A stretch of 47,063 nt of DNA from a virus, in IMG/VR virus record IMGVR_UViG_3300021406_000005, positions 1 through 47,063 of that record. One strand, 5' to 3'. This document shows positions 36,570-44,800 of this stretch, in pieces. The position numbers were made by a program, and so were the translations under genes. Below the pieces are notes generated by a model. The model was given only the letters and a program-made list of their open reading frames with translations, was not told where the DNA came from and ran no database searches. The stretch's first letter is position 1. The number at the start of each line of letters is the position of its first letter.

Positions 36570-39002
36570 GTGAAGCTCCGAACGTTCTTCCTGTCGCTGG
36601 CGCTGTGCAGTTTCATCCCGGCTCCGGTCCGCGCGCAGGCCGTTTGCCAGCTGTCGGTGTGTATCTCGCCCGTCAATTCCGCGAACGTCACCGGGCTCAA
36701 CGATGCCACGAGCGCAGGCACGTTCATCTCGTTTCCGGCAGCTAACCAGTACCGCGCCGAAATCCACACAACCGGCACACCGGACACCATCGAAGTCTCG
36801 GTCAATGGCGGCGCGTTCGGATCGCCGATCAACCTTGTGGCCGCCACTCCGCTGGCGCTCGGGGACGGGGTAACAATCATATTCGCGGCCTCGACCGGTC
36901 ACACCCTGAGCGACTACTGGCTCATCACGACAAGAGCGAACGGTTCGCTGAACCAGGAAACTACCGTCGCTCCCGTGCCGCTCGCGGGTTTCCGCAACGC
37001 GCAGGACAAGGCGTCGGACATCTTCACGGCCAAAGACGCGGGGGCGAAGGGCGACGGTATCACGGACGACACTGCGAATATTGCCAAGGGACTAAACGGG
37101 CTGTGCCTGGGAGGCGGGGGACACCTCCTGTTCTCGGATGGAGCCTACATGCTGAACGCGGCTTCATTGCCGCTTCCGATGTGCGACAACATCGAGATCA
37201 GCGGTCAAAACGCCACCCTGATGATTATCGGTGGTTCCGGTTCGTTCAATCAGATTTTCGGGACGCGAGGGCAGACGGTCAACAACTTCCACCTGCACGA
37301 CGTGGCCGTGAACATGAACTCGAGCAACAACGCGCTCGTGAGTTCAGGCGACTTGGGGAGCCACTGCCGCTGTGTCCTGGTGTTCGGGAATCCTACCGGC
37401 ATGGCTGCAACCGGTTCGAACGTGCAGATCGATCATGTGACCGTCTCGGACGTCCGCTCGACGTGGGTTTTCCGTTCGGGTGCCAGCCCCACATCGATAA
37501 CAGACAACCTCATCACCAACGTGGGCGGCGGTACCGTCGCCGCGGACTCTTCGATCTTTTACCTTGACGGGAACGGCGAAGCCGTAGTCGGCAATCAGAT
37601 CATCTCGGCCTCGCCCGATCAGAACCTGGCAGTCACGGCAATCGAGACGCACGGCAGCGCGCAGGTGATCACCGGGAACGTGATCGTGAATATGCAGGTG
37701 GGGATGAACGTCACCGGAATATCCAACGTGACGGCAGAAGGCGGGGCGGTCACCGGGAACACACTGGCCGGGGTTTTTCAGGGCATAGATATCTGGAGCC
37801 AGTCCCTCTCCGGCGGAAGTTACCCCTCGGGGTGCGGGATCGATAATTTCGTCGTGTCCAACAACTCGATTCAGGTCGACCAGCTCTCGTACCTCTCCCT
37901 CGAAACCGCAGGCGCGCAGACGTTTGGAATCAATCTGAACGGCGGCGCGACCCTGAACTTCTGCCACCTTAAAGTCAACCAGAACTCGGTTACTTTCGAC
38001 CTTTCGAACTCGGTGACGGAGCCTCTGAACGTCAGCAACGCCACGCTTGGCATCGGCTACTACGACGTGAGCTCGGGGGGCTTCTCCTGCATCGACTGCG
38101 ATTACGGGTACAACACCGTTGCGAACAGTCCGCTTTCCGCTTTCCGGTACCAGGCGAACGGGCAGAATATTTCCTTCGACGGCGACATTTGCATCGATGG
38201 AGGGTCGCATCTGAATCCGGCACTCAACGGCGTCTTTCGGTCCTGCTTCTTCCTCGCCGAACTGGCCGGGGCGCCGATTGTCGGAGATATGAGTGCGAAC
38301 AACTCGAAGTGCATCGACGACCTGGCCACGTCGCGGTCCGTTTACTGTTACGTTCTTGCCGCAAACACAACGGGCCAGTTCACCGTGGATGGAGCGGAGG
38401 TAACCTGCCTCGACGCGACTTGTGCGTCCATGGCTACCGGCGGTGGCACGGATTTCAATCTCGTCGGCCCACCGTCGCCGCCCCCCTTCATCAGGGCTAC
38501 GGCTCACGTTCCCGGCGGCGCGCTGGTGCCCAACAGCGGAAGCGGGCAGCCCCAAATCAGCAGTTCTATCCTCGACACAACGAACCAGCTGCAGTACATC
38601 TTTACGGGCGCTCAGGGATGGCTCAACCCCGACGTGGGCCACATCACGCCACTGACCACCAGCAATCTTACAAACTGCGGCAGCGGGGCAACTGTCGGTC
38701 TCAGCAGCACTGACCGGGCAGGAACTATGCAGATGGGCACTGGCCCGACTACCTGCGTCATAGCGTTTACGACCACCTTCGTCGTGCAACCTGTCGGTGC
38801 CGTGACGCCTTACCAGGAGCACACTTCCAACATTTTCTACACTATTTGCCTCACGATCACGGGTGGAGTGCCTACCAGCTGCCTGAACAACAACGTGACT
38901 TATGTGGCATCGGCCCCGAGCTTCGGTGTGACCCCGTCGCTGATATCGATCTCCGGCGCGTCGACCGGCGACATTTTCGGCTGGAGCTTTCATGGCAACT
39001 GA
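36570..39002 (+). CDS. Exported beta-helix tailspike, pectate-lyase-like
   Basis: An 810-aa product. A Sec signal peptide (KLRTFFLSLALCSFIPAPVRA, ending near residue 23) precedes a beta domain. At residues 154-167, AKDAGAKGDGITDD is the entry motif of pectate_lyase_3 right-handed beta-helices found in phage spikes. The helix runs to about residue 620, then a C-terminal head. About 20 cysteines are spread through the mature chain, implying disulfides. It is likely the capsule- or LPS-degrading receptor-binding protein, unusual in being secreted-looking. Start fixed by GTCGAAT. Confidence 0.75.
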   Translation: MKLRTFFLSLALCSFIPAPVRAQAVCQLSVCISPVNSANVTGLNDATSAGTFISFPAANQYRAEIHTTGTPDTIEVSVNGGAFGSPINLVAATPLALGDGVTIIFAASTGHTLSDYWLITTRANGSLNQETTVAPVPLAGFRNAQDKASDIFTAKDAGAKGDGITDDTANIAKGLNGLCLGGGGHLLFSDGAYMLNAASLPLPMCDNIEISGQNATLMIIGGSGSFNQIFGTRGQTVNNFHLHDVAVNMNSSNNALVSSGDLGSHCRCVLVFGNPTGMAATGSNVQIDHVTVSDVRSTWVFRSGASPTSITDNLITNVGGGTVAADSSIFYLDGNGEAVVGNQIISASPDQNLAVTAIETHGSAQVITGNVIVNMQVGMNVTGISNVTAEGGAVTGNTLAGVFQGIDIWSQSLSGGSYPSGCGIDNFVVSNNSIQVDQLSYLSLETAGAQTFGINLNGGATLNFCHLKVNQNSVTFDLSNSVTEPLNVSNATLGIGYYDVSSGGFSCIDCDYGYNTVANSPLSAFRYQANGQNISFDGDICIDGGSHLNPALNGVFRSCFFLAELAGAPIVGDMSANNSKCIDDLATSRSVYCYVLAANTTGQFTVDGAEVTCLDATCASMATGGGTDFNLVGPPSPPPFIRATAHVPGGALVPNSGSGQPQISSSILDTTNQLQYIFTGAQGWLNPDVGHITPLTTSNLTNCGSGATVGLSSTDRAGTMQMGTGPTTCVIAFTTTFVVQPVGAVTPYQEHTSNIFYTICLTITGGVPTSCLNNNVTYVASAPSFGVTPSLISISGASTGDIFGWSFHGN

Positions 39003-39806
39003 ATGATCGAGATCCGCGAGCCCTTCCCGGAATACGCGTGGCCCATGGCCTGGGGCTGGGCGGACACATGCCGCGCCCAGATTGCAGACGATTTCTTCCC
39101 GCCCACGATAGATGCCTTTGTCGAATTGAGCCTCAGCCGGTACCGGCGGACGTTCGGCCTATGGAAAGACGGGTTACTCTCGGGCGCGGTGGCTGTCGAA
39201 TGGGCTTCTCCCGTCGTCATGACCGCCCATATTCTGCTGTCGAAGCGCCTGTGGGGCGTTCCGGCGTCAGATCTCCGGGCCGTAGCTCAGCTGCTGTTCG
39301 ATACGGAGGCCTCGCTCATCCGCATTCAGGCGTTCGTCCCGGCGTGGAACCGGCTGGCGATCGCGCTGGCGAAACGACTGGGCGGGTCGGTCGAAGGGAC
39401 GCTGCGCAGCGCAACGATGCGCAGCGGCAAGCCGGCGGATGCCGTGCTGGTCGCGATCACGAGAGAGGAATTCTTCAATGGGCCTGAGCTACGGATCGCA
39501 GTCGGGGCAGACGGCATCGAATACGTCGCAGTCGACCAGCGGGACATACGCCCCGGCTCAGTCGGCAGTCCAGGGGCAGCTGGGGGGAACGCTGTCGAGC
39601 GATCTGTCGGCAGCGAGCGGCGGAACGTTGTCGCCGGGAGTGACGGCGGGGGAGACGGCGGCCGACAACGAGATCAACCAGACGTCGAGCGGGCTGACAA
39701 ACCGGGTAACTCAGATGCTCGCGGCAAGGGGATTCGGGCCAAGCGGGACAACCGGGCAGGCAACGCTTCAGGGAGAGCTAAACCGCGAAAGCCAGGTCGG
39801 AAGTGA
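39003..39806 (+). CDS. GNAT-type acetyltransferase-like protein with read-through tail
   Basis: The frame encodes 267 aa. Residues 1-158 look like a GNAT fold: LWKDGLLSGAVAVEW, VVMTAHILLSKRLWG, then LIRIQAFVPAWNRLAIALAKRLGGSVEGTLRSA and DAVLVAITREEF. The last two parts match the C-terminal half of RimL-like acetyltransferases. From about residue 159 the sequence becomes Gly/Arg/Asp-rich and runs 329 bases into the next gene in another frame with no stop. The native C-terminus was probably near 39480. It may modify a virion or host protein; partner unknown. Confidence 0.6.
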   Translation: MIEIREPFPEYAWPMAWGWADTCRAQIADDFFPPTIDAFVELSLSRYRRTFGLWKDGLLSGAVAVEWASPVVMTAHILLSKRLWGVPASDLRAVAQLLFDTEASLIRIQAFVPAWNRLAIALAKRLGGSVEGTLRSATMRSGKPADAVLVAITREEFFNGPELRIAVGADGIEYVAVDQRDIRPGSVGSPGAAGGNAVERSVGSERRNVVAGSDGGGDGGRQRDQPDVERADKPGNSDARGKGIRAKRDNRAGNASGRAKPRKPGRK

Positions 39807-39972
39807 AGCGGGCATAGCTCAGGGGCAGCAGCAGAGCTTGAACTCGAACAACCTGCTTGCGGCGCTGAATTACGCGTTCACTTCACTGGGATCGACCGGT
39901 ACAGGGGCAACGAGCGGGACCAGCAGCGGTTCTAATTTCGGGGCGCAGGTGGCCGGAGGCATCTCATTCTGA
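39478..39972 (+). CDS. Small internal virion protein
   Basis: A 164-aa product. ATG 39478 follows GAGAGAGGA. Rich in Ser/Gly/Gln/Ala with helices (ETAADNEINQTSSGLTNRVTQM, LNSNNLLAALNYAFTSL). Its place before two large Ala/Pro-rich proteins resembles the small ejection proteins of P22-like phages. Stop overlaps the next ATG (TGATG). Confidence 0.6.
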   Translation: MGLSYGSQSGQTASNTSQSTSGTYAPAQSAVQGQLGGTLSSDLSAASGGTLSPGVTAGETAADNEINQTSSGLTNRVTQMLAARGFGPSGTTGQATLQGELNRESQVGSEAGIAQGQQQSLNSNNLLAALNYAFTSLGSTGTGATSGTSSGSNFGAQVAGGISF

Positions 39973-41831
39973 TGCCGCACTTCGCTATTGCGGACACCAG
40001 TTCGGGAGCGGCTTCCCTTCTCAACGGCCTCAACAATGCCGCGAATCAACAGGCCCAGTTGCAACGGCAGATGGGGAACGCCCAGGCGGCGCAGGCCCAA
40101 CAGGGACTCAAAGACGAGATGGAGGCCTTCAATCAGGGCTGGATACCAGTCGCTGGCCCTGGCGACACCGGGAATCAGCCGGGCTACGTCACGAAAGATC
40201 CGGGAGCCTCGCCCAGCACGCCGGGAAACACGATGCCGGTGTTGAAGGGCGAACCGAGTCACTACCAGACCGATGCGCCTGCGCCCGGTGCGATGAGTAA
40301 CGGGCCTGATGGAACCCAGTATGGGCAACAGCCCGCACCTGCAGCAGCTCCTTCCGGACGCGACACAAGCCGGATGAAGCAGATCAACGGGAGCTGGTAT
40401 TACTACCCGACCGATCAGGAGAAGGGGAAGAATTTCATTCCATCGGGCCAGCTGGGCGACGCACTGAAGACCGCGGGCTGGGACGGCAAAACGCCCGTCA
40501 CTCCGGAGCAGTCGCATTCGGTCATGCAGGCGCTCAACGAAGCGCAGCCGAAAGACGAACCCTACGAGTACGACGCCTCGGGCAAATACTTGGACGCGAA
40601 GACGGGAAAGCCGGTGCCGGGCTTCATCGGCAAGAAGTCGAAAAAGTTCTTTCCCGTTGATCTGTCCGGCGGGGATTCTCAATCCTCTACGCCAGGCGCA
40701 GCTCCCGGTGGCCCGTTCGATACTTCCGCTCAGCCGAACCCAGGTTGGGCATATAATCAGCGGGACCTCGAAGGCATGGGAGCGATCCCGGTTGATACCG
40801 TAGCGGGGCCCGGTAATTCCAGCGGCTTCACCACCCGCACCCCGAATCCGGCGGCGCATGGTGCCGGGCGGACGATTCGGGCCACCGATACCGGGAACAG
40901 CTACTTCTTTCCGTCTGCCCAGCCGAACGCGCAGGCCAGCCATGGCGCCGCTCCCGGGGGTCCGTTCGATATGTCGGACGATCCGGGGCAGCCGGGGCAG
41001 AGTACTCCGCAGCAGGCGAACGGAGCCGCGCCCAACGGCCCATTCTCGTTTGCGCCTCCGGAGAAAGCGGACAAGCCCGACGCGTCGCAGATCGTGCCGG
41101 GGATGCAGGGGCCGAACGGCGGCCCACTGATCTACGACAAGACGTCGCAGTCGATGAAGGAGATTCCTCCGGTGCCGGGAAGCAAGGGAGTGCTGACGGC
41201 GGACCAGCAGGACAAGAGTAATGACCGGAAACTTGCGCAAAGCAGACTGGCAGAGGACACCGCAACGCGGCTGAGCAACGCGGATCAGGCGAAAGCCGAG
41301 AGGGCGGCAAAGATCGATGAACAGTATGCCAGAACCCACGAGGCGGAGGGGAACAAGAAAGAGTCGATGCAGTCGATGGCCCAGGGCTACTGGGATGCGG
41401 CGAAGACTGCGCCCGATGAAACCTATTTCCCTCCCCGCTATGTAAATGGCATCGTTGTGCCGGGTCCGGCAACCCGCATGCCACCCAAGGGGCCGGAGTA
41501 CGACGCGCGCCAGGCGGATCTTGGCACAACAGCGAAGGCTTTCGAAAAGACGGCCGCGACCCATCAGGCCGCCCAGGAGCGAATCGAGAAGACACGAGGG
41601 TGGGGTAAGTTCGCGGCTCCTCAAACAACACCGCAAGCTCCATCTCAGGCACCCGCGCAGAAACCTGCGCAACGCACCGCTGCACCGGCTGCACAGCCTG
41701 CTCCCGCTCCCGCAAAGCAAGTTGCCCAGCAGCTCCCCACCGGCCACAAGAAGGGCGACACGGTGAAGCTGAAGAACGGGAATACGGTGAAGATCAAACA
41801 GGTTTACGCGGACGGCAGCTTCGACTATTGA
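39972..41831 (+). CDS. Ejection/internal virion protein, largely disordered
   Basis: A 619-aa product. A helical start (LLNGLNNAANQQAQLQRQMGNAQAAQAQ) is followed by a Pro/Gly/Ala-rich chain in which APGGPFD recurs. A helical region at about 395-540 has many Lys/Glu, and a short C-terminal beta motif lies at about 590-619 (KGDTVKLKNGNTVKIKQVYADGS). The composition fits a protein threaded through the portal into the host. No enzyme motif seen. Confidence 0.6.
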   Translation: MPHFAIADTSSGAASLLNGLNNAANQQAQLQRQMGNAQAAQAQQGLKDEMEAFNQGWIPVAGPGDTGNQPGYVTKDPGASPSTPGNTMPVLKGEPSHYQTDAPAPGAMSNGPDGTQYGQQPAPAAAPSGRDTSRMKQINGSWYYYPTDQEKGKNFIPSGQLGDALKTAGWDGKTPVTPEQSHSVMQALNEAQPKDEPYEYDASGKYLDAKTGKPVPGFIGKKSKKFFPVDLSGGDSQSSTPGAAPGGPFDTSAQPNPGWAYNQRDLEGMGAIPVDTVAGPGNSSGFTTRTPNPAAHGAGRTIRATDTGNSYFFPSAQPNAQASHGAAPGGPFDMSDDPGQPGQSTPQQANGAAPNGPFSFAPPEKADKPDASQIVPGMQGPNGGPLIYDKTSQSMKEIPPVPGSKGVLTADQQDKSNDRKLAQSRLAEDTATRLSNADQAKAERAAKIDEQYARTHEAEGNKKESMQSMAQGYWDAAKTAPDETYFPPRYVNGIVVPGPATRMPPKGPEYDARQADLGTTAKAFEKTAATHQAAQERIEKTRGWGKFAAPQTTPQAPSQAPAQKPAQRTAAPAAQPAPAPAKQVAQQLPTGHKKGDTVKLKNGNTVKIKQVYADGSFDY

Positions 41832-41837
41832 GGCCGC

Positions 41838-44800
41838 ATGCCGACCGCGACCGTTGACGACATCGCTCCTGCATCCGTTCCATCGAGCGGCCATGCCTCG
41901 TTCAGCGACATCGTAGCCAGTCCGGATGTTGGGCAGGCGCCGAGCGGACTCCCGCCTCCGGATTACGTCGCTCAGCAAACAACCACTCACGCGCAGACAT
42001 TGGCGGACCGTCTGATGCAGAATCAGTTGCGCCAAACCTCGCAGTGGATGGCCGACAGTCCGCCTCCGGTACCGGCCCCACCAATTCCCACCGGCCTGCG
42101 GCGTGAGAACCAGTTTTCGCAGCTGCCGGGTGGGATACCACCGGGCACACCAGTTCAGGGCAGCCCTGTCCTTCCAGTCGAGGGACTTCTGTTTTCCGCT
42201 GCCGCGCAAGGCCTGTCGAAGGTCGACGCGAAGATGGGCATGACCGGAGAGACCGGCGAAGCTCCTAATAAATTAGGAATCCCGCCGCACACTGAAATTC
42301 AGGGCGGTCCGGTTTCGCCCAAGCCCGGCGTCGCGCCAACGCTGGAATCGTTCCCTCGGCCGAGCGCACCAGAACCGCCCACGCCACCCGCGCAAGAACC
42401 AGCGCAACCCGTCGCTGCACAGCCTGCACCGGCACACGGCGCTGCAAAAGCCGCTGACATCGTAAGCCCAGCACAAAAGCCCGCGCCGAACCTCGAAGCG
42501 AAACTGCCGGCCAACCTCAGGGGAGCGAAGCCGCGCTACAGTCACGGGGCGAAACAGTTTGATCTGAACTTCGAAAGCGACCTCGACCGCGCCGCGTACA
42601 TCACGGCACAAAAGACCCCGTCGAAGGCCGACGCCGCCTATCTCAAATTTGTGATGGACGCGACAGGTGAGGACGAAGACGCCATCCGTCTGCACGGGGG
42701 CAACGTGCGGGCCGCGATCAAAACTCAGGCCAGGACTGCGGAGCCGGGAACCCCCTTGACCGTACCCGACATGGCGCGGAAGAGATTCGCCGCGAAGCCC
42801 GCGCCGCAAGGTACAATCGAATCCCCAGGAGCCGACACAAGTGGAACACCAGCAAAACGACCAGCCCCAGCAGCAGTGGACTCCGGAGCAGCTCGCCCGG
42901 TGGACGCCGGAAGAACTGGAGAAGGGCCAGCGATTCATGAACCGGCTGGCGCAGGCCAGAGACCTGGGACTGGCGAGGCAACGGACGTCCTCATCCCCGG
43001 CGAACAGCGCTCCATCCCAGCCCACTACGCAGTCCGCGAGTTAAGCGAAATCCAGTCGAGCCACAACGGCCAGACTTTCGCAGCCAATCCGAACTACGGT
43101 CTCGAAAACGAGCGCGACTACTCGAAGCCCGAGAACCAGCAGCGGGTCATTGAGCAGTCGGCCGAGGGCGGACCGAACGAGGGATTCCAGCCCCGGTATC
43201 ACGTCACTGACAACCCGGACATGGCAAACGGACCCGTGCTCATCGATGAGCAGGGAAACGCCATCGGGGGTAACTCGCGAACCATGCACCTTCAGCGGGT
43301 CTATGGCAGGGACGGGCAGAAGGCCGCGGAATACAGGGTGCTCCTGGAGAAAAAAGCCGCTCAGTTCGGCATCGATCCCGAAGTCATTCGCGGAATGCGC
43401 CAGCCCGTTCTGGTGCGCGTGGCATCTCAGGAAGGCCTCAACTCGCTGCCCACCGGCGCGAAGTGGGCCGTGCGGAAAACAAACGTGCAGGGACAAGCCG
43501 CGCTGAGTTCTTCCGAACGTGCCGCGGCCGACGCCGGCCAGATGTCGCCGGAGATGGTGAGCCACATTGCGGGCGCGATCGAGGAGGCCGGGCCCGACGC
43601 CACCCTCAACGATGCGCTCACGGGAAAATCCGGAACGGTGATTGTGAACCGCCTCATCGCCGACGGATTCTTCAGCGAACAGGAACGGCCGGGCTTGATG
43701 GATGGCAAGACGGGCGCGCTGACGCAGGTAGCGAAGGACCGGATTTCGAAAGCGCTGCTGGGCAAGTTCTTTCGCGACTCGGATCAGATCTCGAGAACGC
43801 CGGCATCGATCCGGAACAAGCTGGAAAGAATCGCGGCGCCGCTCGCGAAGGTGGCCGGCGATCCGGAGTGGGACATCACACCGGAACTTCGCGAGGCGAT
43901 CGACTTGACGGAATTCGCGGGCGCGCACGGGATCAAGAATCTCAGCGACGTGGTGGCGCAGACGGGCATGTTCGGAGAAGCGCCGAAGTGGTCGGACGGA
44001 GCGGTGAAGCTGGCGGAGATGCTGAGGGATGGCAAGCCGAATGACGTGGTGAGCGCGTTCCGGAAGTACGTCAACTCGAAAGAACCCACGATGTTCGGGG
44101 AGTCGACGCCGGCGGAAGCGTTCCGGGATGCGTTCGGAGCTGAGAAGCCTGAGCGTCCGTCCTCCGCCACCAGCAGCGGCGTTGGCGAAGCCCCTTCGGG
44201 TCCCGGACCGACTCCCCCGGAAAGCGGACGCTCAAGTGGCGGCGGGGTACCGGCATCCAGTGTAACCGAACGGACGGAGAAACCGGCCGACAGGCCGCGG
44301 GACCGCGGGCCGGTAACGCTGGGCATGGGGCTCGGCGCATTCGAACCTTTCCTCCGCGAATCGATCGAGGACATGCGGGCGCTGAAAGCCACGCGCGATG
44401 CAGCCCTCGAGGAACTGGAGCGTTCGAAGATCACCAACGGAGAGAAGCAGTGGGGCGCGCGGGTACGCCACTTCTTCACGGCCACGCGGGATCTGTGGGG
44501 GGCACGAGCGAACCAGGGGATAGCAAAGGCCCGGAAGCTGACATACGCCTCGCGGAACCGGCGCACGGGCGTCGACACGATGGCCGAAGCCGTGGCGATC
44601 GCGCGCGAGTTCAAGGGCAATCCGGAAGAACTGAAATCCATCCTTGGCGGCTTCCATCCGGATCTGGCGCGAATCGATGACCCGAAAGTATACGAGCGGG
44701 TGATGGACAGAATTCAGGCTTTACGTCCGGCCATCGAGCGGGCTCTCGCGTTCAACGAAGGAAAGCCGGCTCCGGACGCCGCGGGCATGAAGGCCGTCGA

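Noticed and set aside
37344-38993. Long leftward open frame opposite the tailspike (549 codons)
   Set aside because: Arg/Gly/Val-rich antisense shadow caused by strong GC3 bias; no start signal, and the rightward gene has clear domains.
39870-42209. Leftward open frame of 779 codons
   Set aside because: Arg/Leu-rich composition typical of antisense to Pro/Ala/Gly-rich coding; the rightward genes fit the operon.
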